NCBI GenBank assembly: GCA_964399535.1
Contig: CAYNRE010000005.1
Coordinates: forward strand, 682,001 to 746,000
Source: CAYNRE01 sp964399535
GTDB lineage: Bacteria > Planctomycetota > Planctomycetia > Pirellulales > CAYNRE01
DNA: 64,000 nt
Reading direction: 5' to 3'
Each line of letters starts with the position of its first letter. Positions within the stretch are counted from its first letter, which is position 1. The notes below the pieces were generated by a model that worked only from the letters and a program-made list of their open reading frames with translations, was not told the origin of the DNA and searched no databases. A program made the translations under genes and the position numbers. This document shows, piece by piece, positions 16,322 to 24,559 of the stretch.

Positions 16322-18154
16322 CTATCGCGGCTGCCGGGCCAGGCGGCCGTACACCTCTTCCCAGTATCGCGCGGCCGGATGGCGAACCTGGCGCAATTGC
16401 TCGGCCAATTCGGCAGCCTCCTCGGGCGAAATCGCGGCCTCGGGCACCAGCGTCAGCCCTTCCAGCGGCCGTGCAAACGCCACCCGCAGGCATTGGCTGA
16501 TCGGCAGCTCAAGGCTCAGCTCCGGCGCTTCCGGATAGGGGTGCCTGAAGGCAACCGCGGGCACCCGAATCGCTCGGCCCTGGGCGTCGGCGAATTCGGC
16601 GAGCCAGGCCAGCGCCTGAAGCTCGGGCAAGACGGTTTGCCAGCGCTGAGTCCATTCGTCGGCCGCGGGCAAACCCGACGATTGCACCAGGTTGATGGCC
16701 GCGGCGATCTCGGCCCTGGTCGCCTGTTCCGGAGAAATGATTTCCAGGTGCGGCAGCCCTTCGGGAAAGCGCAGCACCCGCAGGGCCGAAAGCGGGTAAA
16801 AAACCGGTTGAAAGAAAGGGGGAAACGCCAACGGCAACTCGGGAATCCGGATTACGGTATTGCGCCGCCGTCCGTCGGCCTCGAGCCAGGCGAGCAGCTC
16901 CTCGTGGCGCGAGAACGCGGCGAAAGTCGTTTCCTCGAAAAAGTAGTCGAACTGTTGTCTGGCCAGGTGGGCCGTGTGTCGCTGAAATGCGAGGTACCCA
17001 CCGCCGGCGGCTAGGAGTACGACCAGCAGTGCTCCGCGGGCCCGCGCAGGACTCCTTCGCACGATCGCGTCGACCGCGATGCCCACAACGATCGACCAGG
17101 CAAACGACGAAACGTAATGATACCGGCCGTCGCTCAGGTCGCGCGACGCGCGAAAGAGCACCACGACCGCCACGTACGAGATGCCGATGGTCGAAAACGC
17201 CAGCGCCGCCCGGCGAGCCCGCGGCGCGGCCAGAAGAACCGTCGCGCCCACGAAAACCACCAGCCCCCAGCGAACCAGTCGCACCGCACCGGCGTCGGTG
17301 GCCGGCAGGAAGAGTAGTCCCCCCAGCGGCTCGGTAAGCAGGTCGGCAAAGCGTGGCAGCGTTTCGGCGGTCAGGCGAAAGACCGTGTCGGATCGGCCCT
17401 GGTAGGCCATGACCAGGGCAACCAGACCAAAAACCAGACCAACGCCGGCGCCTACGATCGCGATGGCCCGGTTCGCCCGGCGCCGCGCCGCCGCATCGAG
17501 CCGCGGACGCTCGAGCAAGACATATTGCAGGATCACCACCGGCGTAGCGCAGAGGAGGATTCCCCAAGTCAATGCGGCGCCTGCCACGCAAAGGGCCGTG
17601 CCACCCCCGGCGATCCAGGGGCGCTCGGGCCAATAGGGCACGAAGAGCAGGGCGGCCGCAAGAAGCCCCAGGGCCACGGCTTGCTCGGAATTGCTCGTCC
17701 AAAGGAGCGGGTTGTCGTAACCGCCGATCGCGGCACCCGCCCAGACTATGCCAGCAGTCCACCCGGCGACCGGCCCGCAGTAGCGCCGGACGATGGTTAG
17801 CGTGGCCCAACTCGACCCGACATGGGCGCCGATGAAGAGCATGTGCCAGGCAATGGGGTTGTTGCCCAGCGAGTAGCGTAGACCGGCCCAGAGCAGCGTC
17901 CAGAGCAGGTGCGGATAGCCACCGTGCGTGGCCAGCAGATAGTCTTCCCAGTTCGCGCGGTCCAGTTCGATCAGCGACAAGGCGAGGTCGTAATAAATTC
18001 CATCGAGCACGAAACCGGCGTCGAAGTAGGGCCAGTCGACCAGCGCCGCGACCAGCACCAACACGACCGGCGCCAGGCATCGCTCCAGGCGGCTCGCCGG
18101 CTGCGGCGCCTGGTTGCCAGCGTGCGTCGTTGCGGCAGGCAGCAACCCACTCAT
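16322..18154 (-). CDS. Polytopic membrane protein, GT-C glycosyltransferase-like
   Basis: A 610-residue integral membrane protein with about ten hydrophobic helices in the first 400 residues (for example LAPVVLVLVAALVDWPYF, IVGAGVGLVFGLVALVMAY) and a soluble C-terminal part of ~210 residues. An early acidic-rich loop after the first helix (YFDAGFVLDGIYYDLALSLIELD) and the overall layout resemble GT-C fold glycosyltransferases and planctomycete membrane proteins of unknown role. No family could be named with confidence, and catalytic residues cannot be assigned. ATG start. It lies between the AllA-like gene upstream (73 bases) and DUF1501 downstream (94 bases) on the same strand, so a joint transcript is possible. 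Confidence 0.7.
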   Translation of the reverse strand: MSGLLPAATTHAGNQAPQPASRLERCLAPVVLVLVAALVDWPYFDAGFVLDGIYYDLALSLIELDRANWEDYLLATHGGYPHLLWTLLWAGLRYSLGNNPIAWHMLFIGAHVGSSWATLTIVRRYCGPVAGWTAGIVWAGAAIGGYDNPLLWTSNSEQAVALGLLAAALLFVPYWPERPWIAGGGTALCVAGAALTWGILLCATPVVILQYVLLERPRLDAAARRRANRAIAIVGAGVGLVFGLVALVMAYQGRSDTVFRLTAETLPRFADLLTEPLGGLLFLPATDAGAVRLVRWGLVVFVGATVLLAAPRARRAALAFSTIGISYVAVVVLFRASRDLSDGRYHYVSSFAWSIVVGIAVDAIVRRSPARARGALLVVLLAAGGGYLAFQRHTAHLARQQFDYFFEETTFAAFSRHEELLAWLEADGRRRNTVIRIPELPLAFPPFFQPVFYPLSALRVLRFPEGLPHLEIISPEQATRAEIAAAINLVQSSGLPAADEWTQRWQTVLPELQALAWLAEFADAQGRAIRVPAVAFRHPYPEAPELSLELPISQCLRVAFARPLEGLTLVPEAAISPEEAAELAEQLRQVRHPAARYWEEVYGRLARQPR

Positions 18155-18227
18155 GCTTCGTCCGAGACTGGGAGCGGGGCAATCGCCGGCCGGGGCAGAA
18201 CTCGACCGGCCGCTACGAGCAAGAAAC

Positions 18228-18983
18228 CTACTCCCTGGGCAGCGGCACCGACAGCAAAACGCCAGACTCCTTGGCGAATTGGCAACTCACTCGGGCATGC
18301 ACGCGCCCCTGCTCGTCGTGAAAGCGCCCGCGCTCGCCCAGCGGAACCACCGCCTCGTGCCAGACGCCCGGGTGAATGTACAGCCCTCGCCCGGCCGGCA
18401 CCTGAAAGGCGACAAACTTCCCAGGCGTAATGTCGTCGCCCGGCAGCGCCAGCGCGGTAACGAACGACTGGCCGTCGAGCGGGAAGAACAACTGGCCGCC
18501 ATCGGGATGGTAGTTGGCGTGCCACAATAGCACCCGCTCGCGACGGTCCGCCGGCTCCGCAGCGGAGCTTGCTTGGCGGGGGTCTTTCGACCAGCCGAAC
18601 AGGTAGTGCCCCTTCACCGCTTCGTTGCGACCGAAGAGCAAATCCCCCTCCCACCAGACTTGAAAGGTGCCTTGCACCGTGCCGGCTTCGTTGCCGGTAC
18701 CCGAGTCCACGGGGCGCCAGCCGGTCGCGGGCCAGGTACAGATTTCCAGGGGAAAGCTGCGGTAGTCGTCGACCAGTTGGCCGTAGCCGGCAAGCGAATC
18801 GTCGGTCGCCGCAACCAGCGGAACCTCGTGCCAGGTGGTTCCCTGGGGAATCTCGGGGGCCAGGTAGTCGATGGCAGGACCGGGTTGGGTCGGGCTGGCA
18901 GGGGGCATGGCTGACAGGGCTTCCAAGTTGGCGCGGTTGCTGAATCGGGGGTGGCCCGCGAAGGCTGCGCGATTGTCGGCCAT
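18228..18983 (-). CDS. Ureidoglycolate lyase (AllA)-like protein
   Basis: A 251-residue protein whose C-terminal half matches the AllA fold: FVTALALPGDD, KFVAFQVPAGRGLYIHPGVWHEAVVPL and a terminal beta strand. AllA splits ureidoglycolate into glyoxylate and urea in purine (allantoin) catabolism. Typical AllA is ~160-170 residues, so there is an N-terminal extension, and this member could act on a different small molecule. HPGVWH contains the family's metal/substrate-binding histidines. The ATG at 18983 is preferred; an in-frame TTG lies six codons earlier. No other purine-degradation gene is in the window, so pathway context gives no support. Confidence 0.65.
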   Translation of the reverse strand: MADNRAAFAGHPRFSNRANLEALSAMPPASPTQPGPAIDYLAPEIPQGTTWHEVPLVAATDDSLAGYGQLVDDYRSFPLEICTWPATGWRPVDSGTGNEAGTVQGTFQVWWEGDLLFGRNEAVKGHYLFGWSKDPRQASSAAEPADRRERVLLWHANYHPDGGQLFFPLDGQSFVTALALPGDDITPGKFVAFQVPAGRGLYIHPGVWHEAVVPLGERGRFHDEQGRVHARVSCQFAKESGVLLSVPLPRE

Positions 18984-19214
18984 GCCGGGGCCGCCGGTCA
19001 AGCGTTGGGGGCGATGCGCCCTTGCGCCCCTCCCGTCGCAATCCGAGGGGGCCCAACCGGCCGCGGCGGCGAAACTGCGTCGGCCCCTGGCGGGCCTCGT
19101 CGCGGAAATCTAAGATCGATTCGACGCGTCGACGGCCCAATGCCCGTCGAGGGCTTGCGACGAGGCTGGCCCCGCTTCGGGGCCCGATTTTTTGTCTTGG
19201 AAGGAATGCGATTC

Positions 19215-20078
19215 ATGCGGTGGCGCGGACGCCGGCAAAGCGAGAACGTGGAAGACCTTCGTGGCCAACGCATGCGGGGCACGCCCGTGGCCTTCGGCGG
19301 CGGCCTGGGCATGTTGCTGCTCGTGGTGGTGGTGCTGTTTCTCGGCGGCGACCCCCGGGCGCTGCTGGAAATCCAGCAGCAACTTCCCCAAGCTCCTCCG
19401 GCGGTCGGTTCGAACGAATCTCCCAGCCCCGAGGAAGAAGAAGCGGCTCAATTCGTGCGAGTCGTGTTGGCCGACACGGAGGATGTTTGGAACGAATTGT
19501 TCTCGCGCGCCGGCAAGACCTATCGCGAGCCCACCCTGACCCTATTCAGTGGGGCAGTCTCCTCGGCCTGTGGCATGGCCAACGCGGCGGTGGGCCCGTT
19601 TTATTGTCCCGGCGATCAAAAGGTGTATATCGACCTTTCGTTCTTCGTCGAGCTCGATCAGCGGTTCGGCGCCCCGGGCGATTTTGCCCAGGCCTACGTC
19701 ATTGCCCACGAAGTGGGGCACCACGTGCAGAACCTGTTGGGTATTTCTGATCAGGTGCATGCCCAAAAGGGGCGCATCAGCGATGCCCAGTACAACGACC
19801 TGTCGGTGCGGCTGGAACTGCAAGCCGACTTCTTCGCGGGCGTGTGGGCCCACCACGCGGAGCGGATGTCGCACATTCTCGAAGGCGGCGATCTGAACGA
19901 GGCGCTACGGGCAGCCCAGGCCATCGGCGACGACCGGCTGCAGCGCCAGGCCCAGGGCTACGTGGTTCCCGAATCGTTTACCCACGGCACCTCGGAGCAG
20001 CGCGCCCGCTGGTTCGACCGCGGCCTGAAAACCGGCGACATGACCCAGGGGGACACCTTCAGCGCCCGAAACCTATAG
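19215..20078 (+). CDS. YpfJ-family neutral zinc metallopeptidase
   Basis: A 287-residue protein of the KPN_02809/YpfJ metallopeptidase family, of normal length. Residues 1-20 (MRWRGRRQSENVEDLRGQ) match the conserved family start, followed by one transmembrane helix (FGGGLGMLLLVVVVLFLGG). The catalytic zinc motif HEVGHH is at about 165-170, preceded by FYCPGDQKVYIDLSFF and followed by LELQADFFAGVWAHHA, which should supply the third ligand region. The active domain is expected outside the membrane. Physiological substrates are not known. Start: ATG 19215 is nine bases after AAGGA and agrees with the family; an ATG three codons earlier would sit on the ribosome site. Confidence 0.93.
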   Translation: MRWRGRRQSENVEDLRGQRMRGTPVAFGGGLGMLLLVVVVLFLGGDPRALLEIQQQLPQAPPAVGSNESPSPEEEEAAQFVRVVLADTEDVWNELFSRAGKTYREPTLTLFSGAVSSACGMANAAVGPFYCPGDQKVYIDLSFFVELDQRFGAPGDFAQAYVIAHEVGHHVQNLLGISDQVHAQKGRISDAQYNDLSVRLELQADFFAGVWAHHAERMSHILEGGDLNEALRAAQAIGDDRLQRQAQGYVVPESFTHGTSEQRARWFDRGLKTGDMTQGDTFSARNL

Positions 20079-20090
20079 CCGCTGGGGCTG

Positions 20091-20528
20091 CTACGCCCGC
20101 TGTTTGAGCAGGTCGCGAATCTCCGCGAGCAATTGCTCCTGGGTGGTGAGCACCACCTTTTTTTCGACCGCCCGCTTCGTCAACCGGTTCATCGCCTTGA
20201 CGAAGAAGAAGATGCAGATCGCGATGATCAAGAAGTCGAACGAGGTCTGTACGAACTTGCCGTAGTGGATCGCCACCGGCTCAAGCGTCTTATCCACCAG
20301 CGCGCCGCCCTGGCCCGGGTCGGGCACCTTGATGGTCAGGGCAGGCAGTTCGTAGCTCAACTCGTCGAAGCGGATGCCGCCAATCAGGTAGCCGATGGGT
20401 GGCATCAGCACGTCGGCAACCAGCGAATTCACGATTTTTCCGAAGGCCCCGCCAATGATGACGCCGACGGCCAGATCGACCACGTTGCCCCGCAGGGCGA
20501 ACTCGCGAAACTCCTGCAGCAATTTCAT
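20091..20528 (-). CDS. mscL: Large-conductance mechanosensitive channel MscL
   Basis: A 145-residue MscL, the homopentameric tension-gated channel that releases solutes on hypo-osmotic shock. The N-terminal amphipathic segment FREFALRGNVVDLAVGVIIGG continues into TM1 with the pore-lining AFGKIVNSLVADVLMPPIG; TM2 is FDFLIIAICIFFFVKAMNRL. The C-terminal cytoplasmic helix reads LAEIRDLLK. The extracellular loop (about 51-92) is charged. The frame runs open upstream, but ATG 20528 follows GGAGGAGC and matches the family N terminus. Convergent with the YpfJ-type gene, 12 bases apart. Confidence 0.97.
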   Translation of the reverse strand: MKLLQEFREFALRGNVVDLAVGVIIGGAFGKIVNSLVADVLMPPIGYLIGGIRFDELSYELPALTIKVPDPGQGGALVDKTLEPVAIHYGKFVQTSFDFLIIAICIFFFVKAMNRLTKRAVEKKVVLTTQEQLLAEIRDLLKQRA

Positions 20529-20713
20529 GCCGGCTCCTCCCTGGCCGAATGGCCCCCGCGGCACACCCCCGACGTTTGCGCCCCGCGCGGCGGATTCGAT
20601 ACAAACCCACGCTACGCCGCGCCAGCTAACCCGGCCGAAGGCGGAAGTGTCAAGCAGGCTGAAAAACAGGCGGGCGCGAATCGCGGAGCCCGCTGGCGGG
20701 GCTGACCGCGGGG

Positions 20714-21373
20714 TTACGCCTTGATCCCGGCTTTGCCCGAGGCAGACCTGAGATACTCGTCTCGGGTTTCTTCGCTGAGAAAGTACAGCGTCTTGCCGTC
20801 TTGCTCGAGCTTGGCCTTGGCGGCGAACTTGGGCAACTTGACCCGGGCGATCGGGTCCTCGACCAGGTGATCCCGTAGATACGGCTCGCTTTCGTGCAGC
20901 GAGAGGTAGGTGCGCACAAAGTCGACAATTCGGTCGTCGAGCCAGGCGGCAATCGCCTTCTCGTCCACGGCACCTAGCGGGAACTCGGCCTGCACGTGCG
21001 GTTGAAACCGGAGGTAGAGGGGCAGAATCTCCAGGTCGTAGCACAGCACCAGATTGCGCACGTCGCTGTCCGTGGCGGCCGAAAACTTCAAATGCACCTG
21101 GGCCAATTCCGATTGAAAGGCGAATTCCACCTGGCGCAGGGTCGGTGTCAAGCGGGGGCTCACCTTCACCCGATCGCCAAACCGCTGGGCCAAGGTCTCC
21201 AGCCGCGATTTCCACACCTCGCGCAGCTTGGAGCAGGCCTCGTCGAATTGCTTCAAGCGGGCCTGCCGGCCATGGTATTCATCCAGCTGCTCGCCTTGAA
21301 ACCTCTTGATCCGCTCATCGAGCGAGGAAAACTCGGCGTCGATCCGCTTGGTCAGGTCGGTCAGGTCGGTCAT
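20714..21373 (-). CDS. Hypothetical protein with N-terminal coiled coil
   Basis: A 219-residue soluble protein that I do not recognise. The first ~70 residues are highly charged and helical (TKRIDAEFSSLDERIKRFQ) and should form a coiled coil. The middle reads like a compact alpha/beta domain (SELAQVHLKFSAATDSDVRN). The last ~30 residues (LEQDGKTLYFLSEETRDEYL) recall the beta-hairpin and helix of YHS-type metal-associated domains, though the diagnostic cysteine is absent. The frame is open upstream to 21592, but ATG 21373 has GGGGAG eight bases ahead. It lies 185 bases upstream of mscL on the same strand. No function is proposed. Confidence 0.7.
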   Translation of the reverse strand: MTDLTDLTKRIDAEFSSLDERIKRFQGEQLDEYHGRQARLKQFDEACSKLREVWKSRLETLAQRFGDRVKVSPRLTPTLRQVEFAFQSELAQVHLKFSAATDSDVRNLVLCYDLEILPLYLRFQPHVQAEFPLGAVDEKAIAAWLDDRIVDFVRTYLSLHESEPYLRDHLVEDPIARVKLPKFAAKAKLEQDGKTLYFLSEETRDEYLRSASGKAGIKA

Positions 21374-21581
21374 GCGTGGCACTCCCCGGTTAGGCTCGGC
21401 GGGCGCACCGAAAAGCAGGGGGCGGCCAGCCTGGAAACACTCGCTGGTCCGGTGCGCCGGAACGGGCGGGCACGATCTTTCGCGCCAGAGCCAGCATTCT
21501 AAGGCAAGGGTGGGGCACCCAGGCAATCCCCGCGCCCCTGAGCTCGCGTGCCCGAAAACTCGATCGTACCGCCTACTCGAC

Positions 21582-22733
21582 TCAGCCGGCAACCCGGTCC
21601 AGGGCCTGGGCCAGGTCGGCCCGCAGATCGCTGGCGGCTTCGAGCCCCACGCTCAGCCGGACCAGGCCGTCGGAGATACCATGGCGCTGGCGGTCGGCCG
21701 CGTCGTAGCTGGCGTGCGACATCGAGGAGGGATGCTCGATCAGCGATTCCACCGCCCCCAGGCTAACCGCCAGATGAAACAGCTTGGTCGCTTCAACCAG
21801 TTGTTTGGCAGCCGCGAAACCAGCCCGCAATTCGATCGTCAGCATGGCGCCGAAGCCGCCTTGCATTTGCCGGGCGGCCAATTCATGGCGCGGATGGGTC
21901 GGCAGCCCCGGGTACAGCACCTGGGCAACCGCCGGGTGGCCGGCCAGCCAATGGGCCAGGTCCAGCGCGGTGCGCGATTGCTCGAGCACCCGCAATTCCA
22001 GGGTTTTCAGACCCCGCGAGCAAAGAAACGACTCCCAGGGCCCCATCACGGCGCCGGTGGCGTTTTGCAGAAAGTACAGCCGGTCGCGCAGGGCCTCTTC
22101 GCGCACCACCAGCGCCCCGCCCAGCAGGTCGCTATGCCCCCCCAAATACTTGGTGGCCGAGTGCATGACGATGTCGGCCCCCAGCTCCAGCGGCCGGGTG
22201 AGCACCGGCGAGGCAAAGGTGTTGTCGACCCCCAACAGGGCTCCCGCGCCATGAGCCAATTCCGCCACCGCGGCAATGTCGGTAATCGACAGCCGGGGGT
22301 TGCCCGGCGTTTCGATCCAAACCATCCGCGTGCGCGGCTTCAGCGCCTGCCGCAGGGCGTCCAGGTCGGTACTGGGGGCGAGCGACACCTCGATCCCCGA
22401 CTGGCGCAGCACCTTGTAAAGCAGCCGGTAGGTGCCGCCGTACACGTCGGAGCCGGCCAGCACGTGGTCGCCGCTCTCCAGCAGCAGCATGGCGCCGTGC
22501 GTGGCGGCCATGCCCGAGCTGTAGGCCAGCGCCCCCACGCCCCCTTCCAGCGAGGCTAGCGTGGTTTCCAGCGCCTGGCGCGTGGGGTTGCCGCTGCGCG
22601 AGTAGTCGAACGGGCGCCACACGCCCGCTTCATGCTGCACGTAGGTGCTGGCCAAATACACCGGCGGGATCACCGCCCCCGTGGCCGGGTCGGGCTGGCT
22701 TCCCACATGAATGGCGCGGGTTCGAAACTGCAT
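21582..22733 (-). CDS. Cystathionine gamma-lyase/gamma-synthase-type PLP enzyme
   Basis: A 383-residue Cys/Met-metabolism PLP enzyme of fold type I. The PLP lysine lies in HSATKYLGGHSD, with the cofactor-contacting SSGMAATHGAMLLL and the Asp of VDNTFASP. The C-terminal SLGAVESLIEHPSSMSHAS and GISDGLVRLSVGLE are closest in pattern to cystathionine gamma-lyase and the broader MetB/CGL group. Which reaction it favours (cystathionine cleavage, cystathionine formation or homocysteine synthesis) cannot be settled by eye. It follows the plant-type gamma-synthase gene by 26 bases and is almost certainly in the same operon. A synthase plus lyase pair would link cysteine and homocysteine pools. Confidence 0.88.
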   Translation of the reverse strand: MQFRTRAIHVGSQPDPATGAVIPPVYLASTYVQHEAGVWRPFDYSRSGNPTRQALETTLASLEGGVGALAYSSGMAATHGAMLLLESGDHVLAGSDVYGGTYRLLYKVLRQSGIEVSLAPSTDLDALRQALKPRTRMVWIETPGNPRLSITDIAAVAELAHGAGALLGVDNTFASPVLTRPLELGADIVMHSATKYLGGHSDLLGGALVVREEALRDRLYFLQNATGAVMGPWESFLCSRGLKTLELRVLEQSRTALDLAHWLAGHPAVAQVLYPGLPTHPRHELAARQMQGGFGAMLTIELRAGFAAAKQLVEATKLFHLAVSLGAVESLIEHPSSMSHASYDAADRQRHGISDGLVRLSVGLEAASDLRADLAQALDRVAG

Positions 22734-22759
22734 CGCTCACGATTCCGCCGGGGCCCGGG

Positions 22760-24016
22760 CTAATCCAGTACCGCTAGTGCCTGGGCCGCGTCGGCCACTA
22801 AATCGTCGGTGTTCTCGATGCCGCAAGCCAGCCGGATCATGTTGTCGGGAATGCCAAACCGCCGGCGATCTTCCGGGCTGCACTCGTAGTAGCTCATCAC
22901 CAGCGGCTGTTCGACCAGCGACTCCACTCCCCCCAGGCTCGGCGCAATCCGCGGAATGCGAAACGCATCGACCACGTCGGCCGTTTGCCGCCAGTCGGCG
23001 TCTTTCACCAGGAAGGTGACCAGCCCGCCGAAACCCCGCATGGTGCGCTGGGCCAGCTCGTGGTAGGGGTGGCTAGCCAGCCCCGGATAGTAGACCCGTT
23101 CGATCCGTGGATGCTGCTCGAGGAAGCGGGCCACGGCCAGGCCGTTTTGATTGTGCCGCTCCATCCGCAGCTCAAAAGTCTTCAGCCCGCGAATGAGCAG
23201 GAAAATGTTGTGCGGCGAGTTAATCGCCCCCAGAATGCCCCGCAGCTTGCGAACCGGTTCCAGCTTTTCCCGCGAGCCGGCCACCACGCCGGCCAACAGA
23301 TCGTTGTGCCCCCCCAGGTACTTGGTGGCCGAGTGCAACACGTAGTCCACGCCGGCGGCCACCGGTTGCACGTTGTAGGGCGTGGCCAAGGTGGCGTCGA
23401 TCAGCGTTTCCACCCCCCGGCGCCGGCCGATTTCGACCAGCCGTTCCAGGTCGACCACGCTCAGGTGCGGGTTGGTGGGCGATTCGCTGATCAGCAGCCG
23501 GGTGGCGGGCGTAATCGCCGCCTCCATGGCCGCGTAGTCGCCCGTGGGAACCTGGATCGTCTTCACGCCGAAGCGCGAGAGGTGCTTGCTGCAAAACTCG
23601 CGGCTGCGGTGGTAACACTCGTCGAAAATAACGACTTCGTCGCCCGACTCGAGCTTGGTCAACAGCAGCCCGGTAAAGGCGGCCATGCCCGTGGCGAACA
23701 GTACGGCATCTTCGGCCCGTTCGAGTTGGGCCAGCTTGCGTTCGACCACCTTCTCGCTCGGATTGCCGTAACGGCCGTATTCCTCGCGGGGCAGCTTCTC
23801 TTCGATGAACTGGATCACCGACTGGGTGTCGTCGAACGTATACGTCGAGGCGCAAAATATGGGGTCGGTAATCGCGTCCCCCGGCTTCTGGCGGGCCTCG
23901 CCCGCGTGAATCGACACGGTCGACATGCCCGCCGCGTGGGGTTCGGCCCCCTGGGTCGTATCCGTGGCCGGTGCCGTGCCGCCGCTCTCGTCCGTGGGAC
24001 GAATCGTTGAGCTCAT
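22760..24016 (-). CDS. metB: Cystathionine gamma-synthase, plant-like type
   Basis: A 418-residue PLP enzyme that would join an activated homoserine ester with cysteine to form cystathionine in methionine synthesis. Compared with ordinary bacterial MetB it has the pattern known from plant cystathionine gamma-synthase: EYGRYGNPSEKVVERKL, SPTNPHLSVVDLE, DATLATPYN, HSATKYLGGHNDLLAG (PLP lysine), IAPSLGGVESLVEQP and MSYYECSPEDRRRFGIPDN. The first ~30 residues are a poorly conserved Thr/Ala-rich extension. Start: ATG 24016 with AAGGGG ahead; the TTG two codons earlier is less likely. It is the first gene of the transsulfuration operon and follows a structured leader containing a SAM-riboswitch-like element and terminator, so it is probably repressed when S-adenosylmethionine is high. 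Confidence 0.9.
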   Translation of the reverse strand: MSSTIRPTDESGGTAPATDTTQGAEPHAAGMSTVSIHAGEARQKPGDAITDPIFCASTYTFDDTQSVIQFIEEKLPREEYGRYGNPSEKVVERKLAQLERAEDAVLFATGMAAFTGLLLTKLESGDEVVIFDECYHRSREFCSKHLSRFGVKTIQVPTGDYAAMEAAITPATRLLISESPTNPHLSVVDLERLVEIGRRRGVETLIDATLATPYNVQPVAAGVDYVLHSATKYLGGHNDLLAGVVAGSREKLEPVRKLRGILGAINSPHNIFLLIRGLKTFELRMERHNQNGLAVARFLEQHPRIERVYYPGLASHPYHELAQRTMRGFGGLVTFLVKDADWRQTADVVDAFRIPRIAPSLGGVESLVEQPLVMSYYECSPEDRRRFGIPDNMIRLACGIENTDDLVADAAQALAVLD

Positions 24017-24192
24017 CGACAACCCCTTTCAGCGGCGCCCCCTGGTAGCGCGCCCGATACCAACTGTTCGGCCCACGCCCGGGCCGGCGCCGGCTTCGGC
24101 GCCCGCAATCGCCCGAGGGGGGCTCAGTCGGCCGGCCGGTCGCTTCCGCCGGGGCGGTCAGACCGGTCGGTCGTGGGATTGCCTTGCCCAAC

Positions 24193-24227
24193 AAAAAAGC
24201 CGCGGACCGAAGCATTCGGTCGCGGCT
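24193..24227 (-). terminator. Intrinsic terminator in the metB leader
   Basis: Read on the minus strand, a GC-rich hairpin (AGCCGCGACCGAA, loop TGC, TTCGGTCCGCGGCT) is followed directly by TTTTTT. The stem is about 13 bp with one bulge. It lies ~175 bases upstream of the metB start and ~65 bases downstream of the riboswitch-like core, in the right order for a transcription-attenuating expression platform. It could also simply end an upstream transcript, but no minus-strand gene lies just upstream. Confidence 0.85.
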
Positions 24228-24251
24228 CGCCTATTGGTCAAGCTGGATCGC

Positions 24252-24284
24252 GGCCCCCCTTTGGTCGCGTGCGACGCGGGGGCC
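24252..24284 (-). other. Second hairpin of the metB leader
   Basis: On the minus strand GGCCCCC pairs with GGGGGCC (24278-24284 with 24252-24258), enclosing GTCGC-AC-GCGAC. It lies between the SAM-riboswitch-like core and the terminator and may form part of the switching structure. No pairing alternative with the terminator could be proved by eye. Confidence 0.5.
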
Positions 24285-24290
24285 CACGAT

Positions 24291-24330
24291 GGCTCTTTAG
24301 CAGTTTTGGCTGCAAGCGGCCGCAAATCCC
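24291..24330 (-). promoter_or_regulatory. SAM-II/SAM-V-like riboswitch candidate
   Basis: The minus strand carries GATTTG, then GCTTGCAGCC, an A-rich joint AAAAC, then TGCTAAAG, in that order within 40 bases. These are the conserved blocks I know from the SAM-II and SAM-V aptamers, which form a compact pseudoknot that binds S-adenosylmethionine. The loop GGC can pair with the GCC after GCTAAAGA, as in the SAM-II pseudoknot. Against the call: the joint between GCAGCC and GCTAAAG is shorter than in SAM-II, and the outer P1 stem is weak. The element lies ~275 bases upstream of the plant-type cystathionine gamma-synthase gene and is followed by an intrinsic terminator, which strongly supports a methionine-related switch. 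Confidence 0.65.
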
Positions 24331-24559
24331 TTGTGTCCCCGCATTCTAGACCGGCTCGGTGAGCCAGGCAAGCATCGGCGCGCCGGCGGACAACTCGCCC
24401 CCCCTCCCCCCGATCGGTCGTATGGCTGCCCAGCTTCACTTGACCCCGTCGCTTCGGGCGGCGACGATCCGCAACCTTTTCTCGGTCGCAATCCGCTCCA
24501 TACGCGTCCGCACTGCACTGGCCGCCCTGTCCCCCGCGCAGCCCGGGACGGAGAACTCC

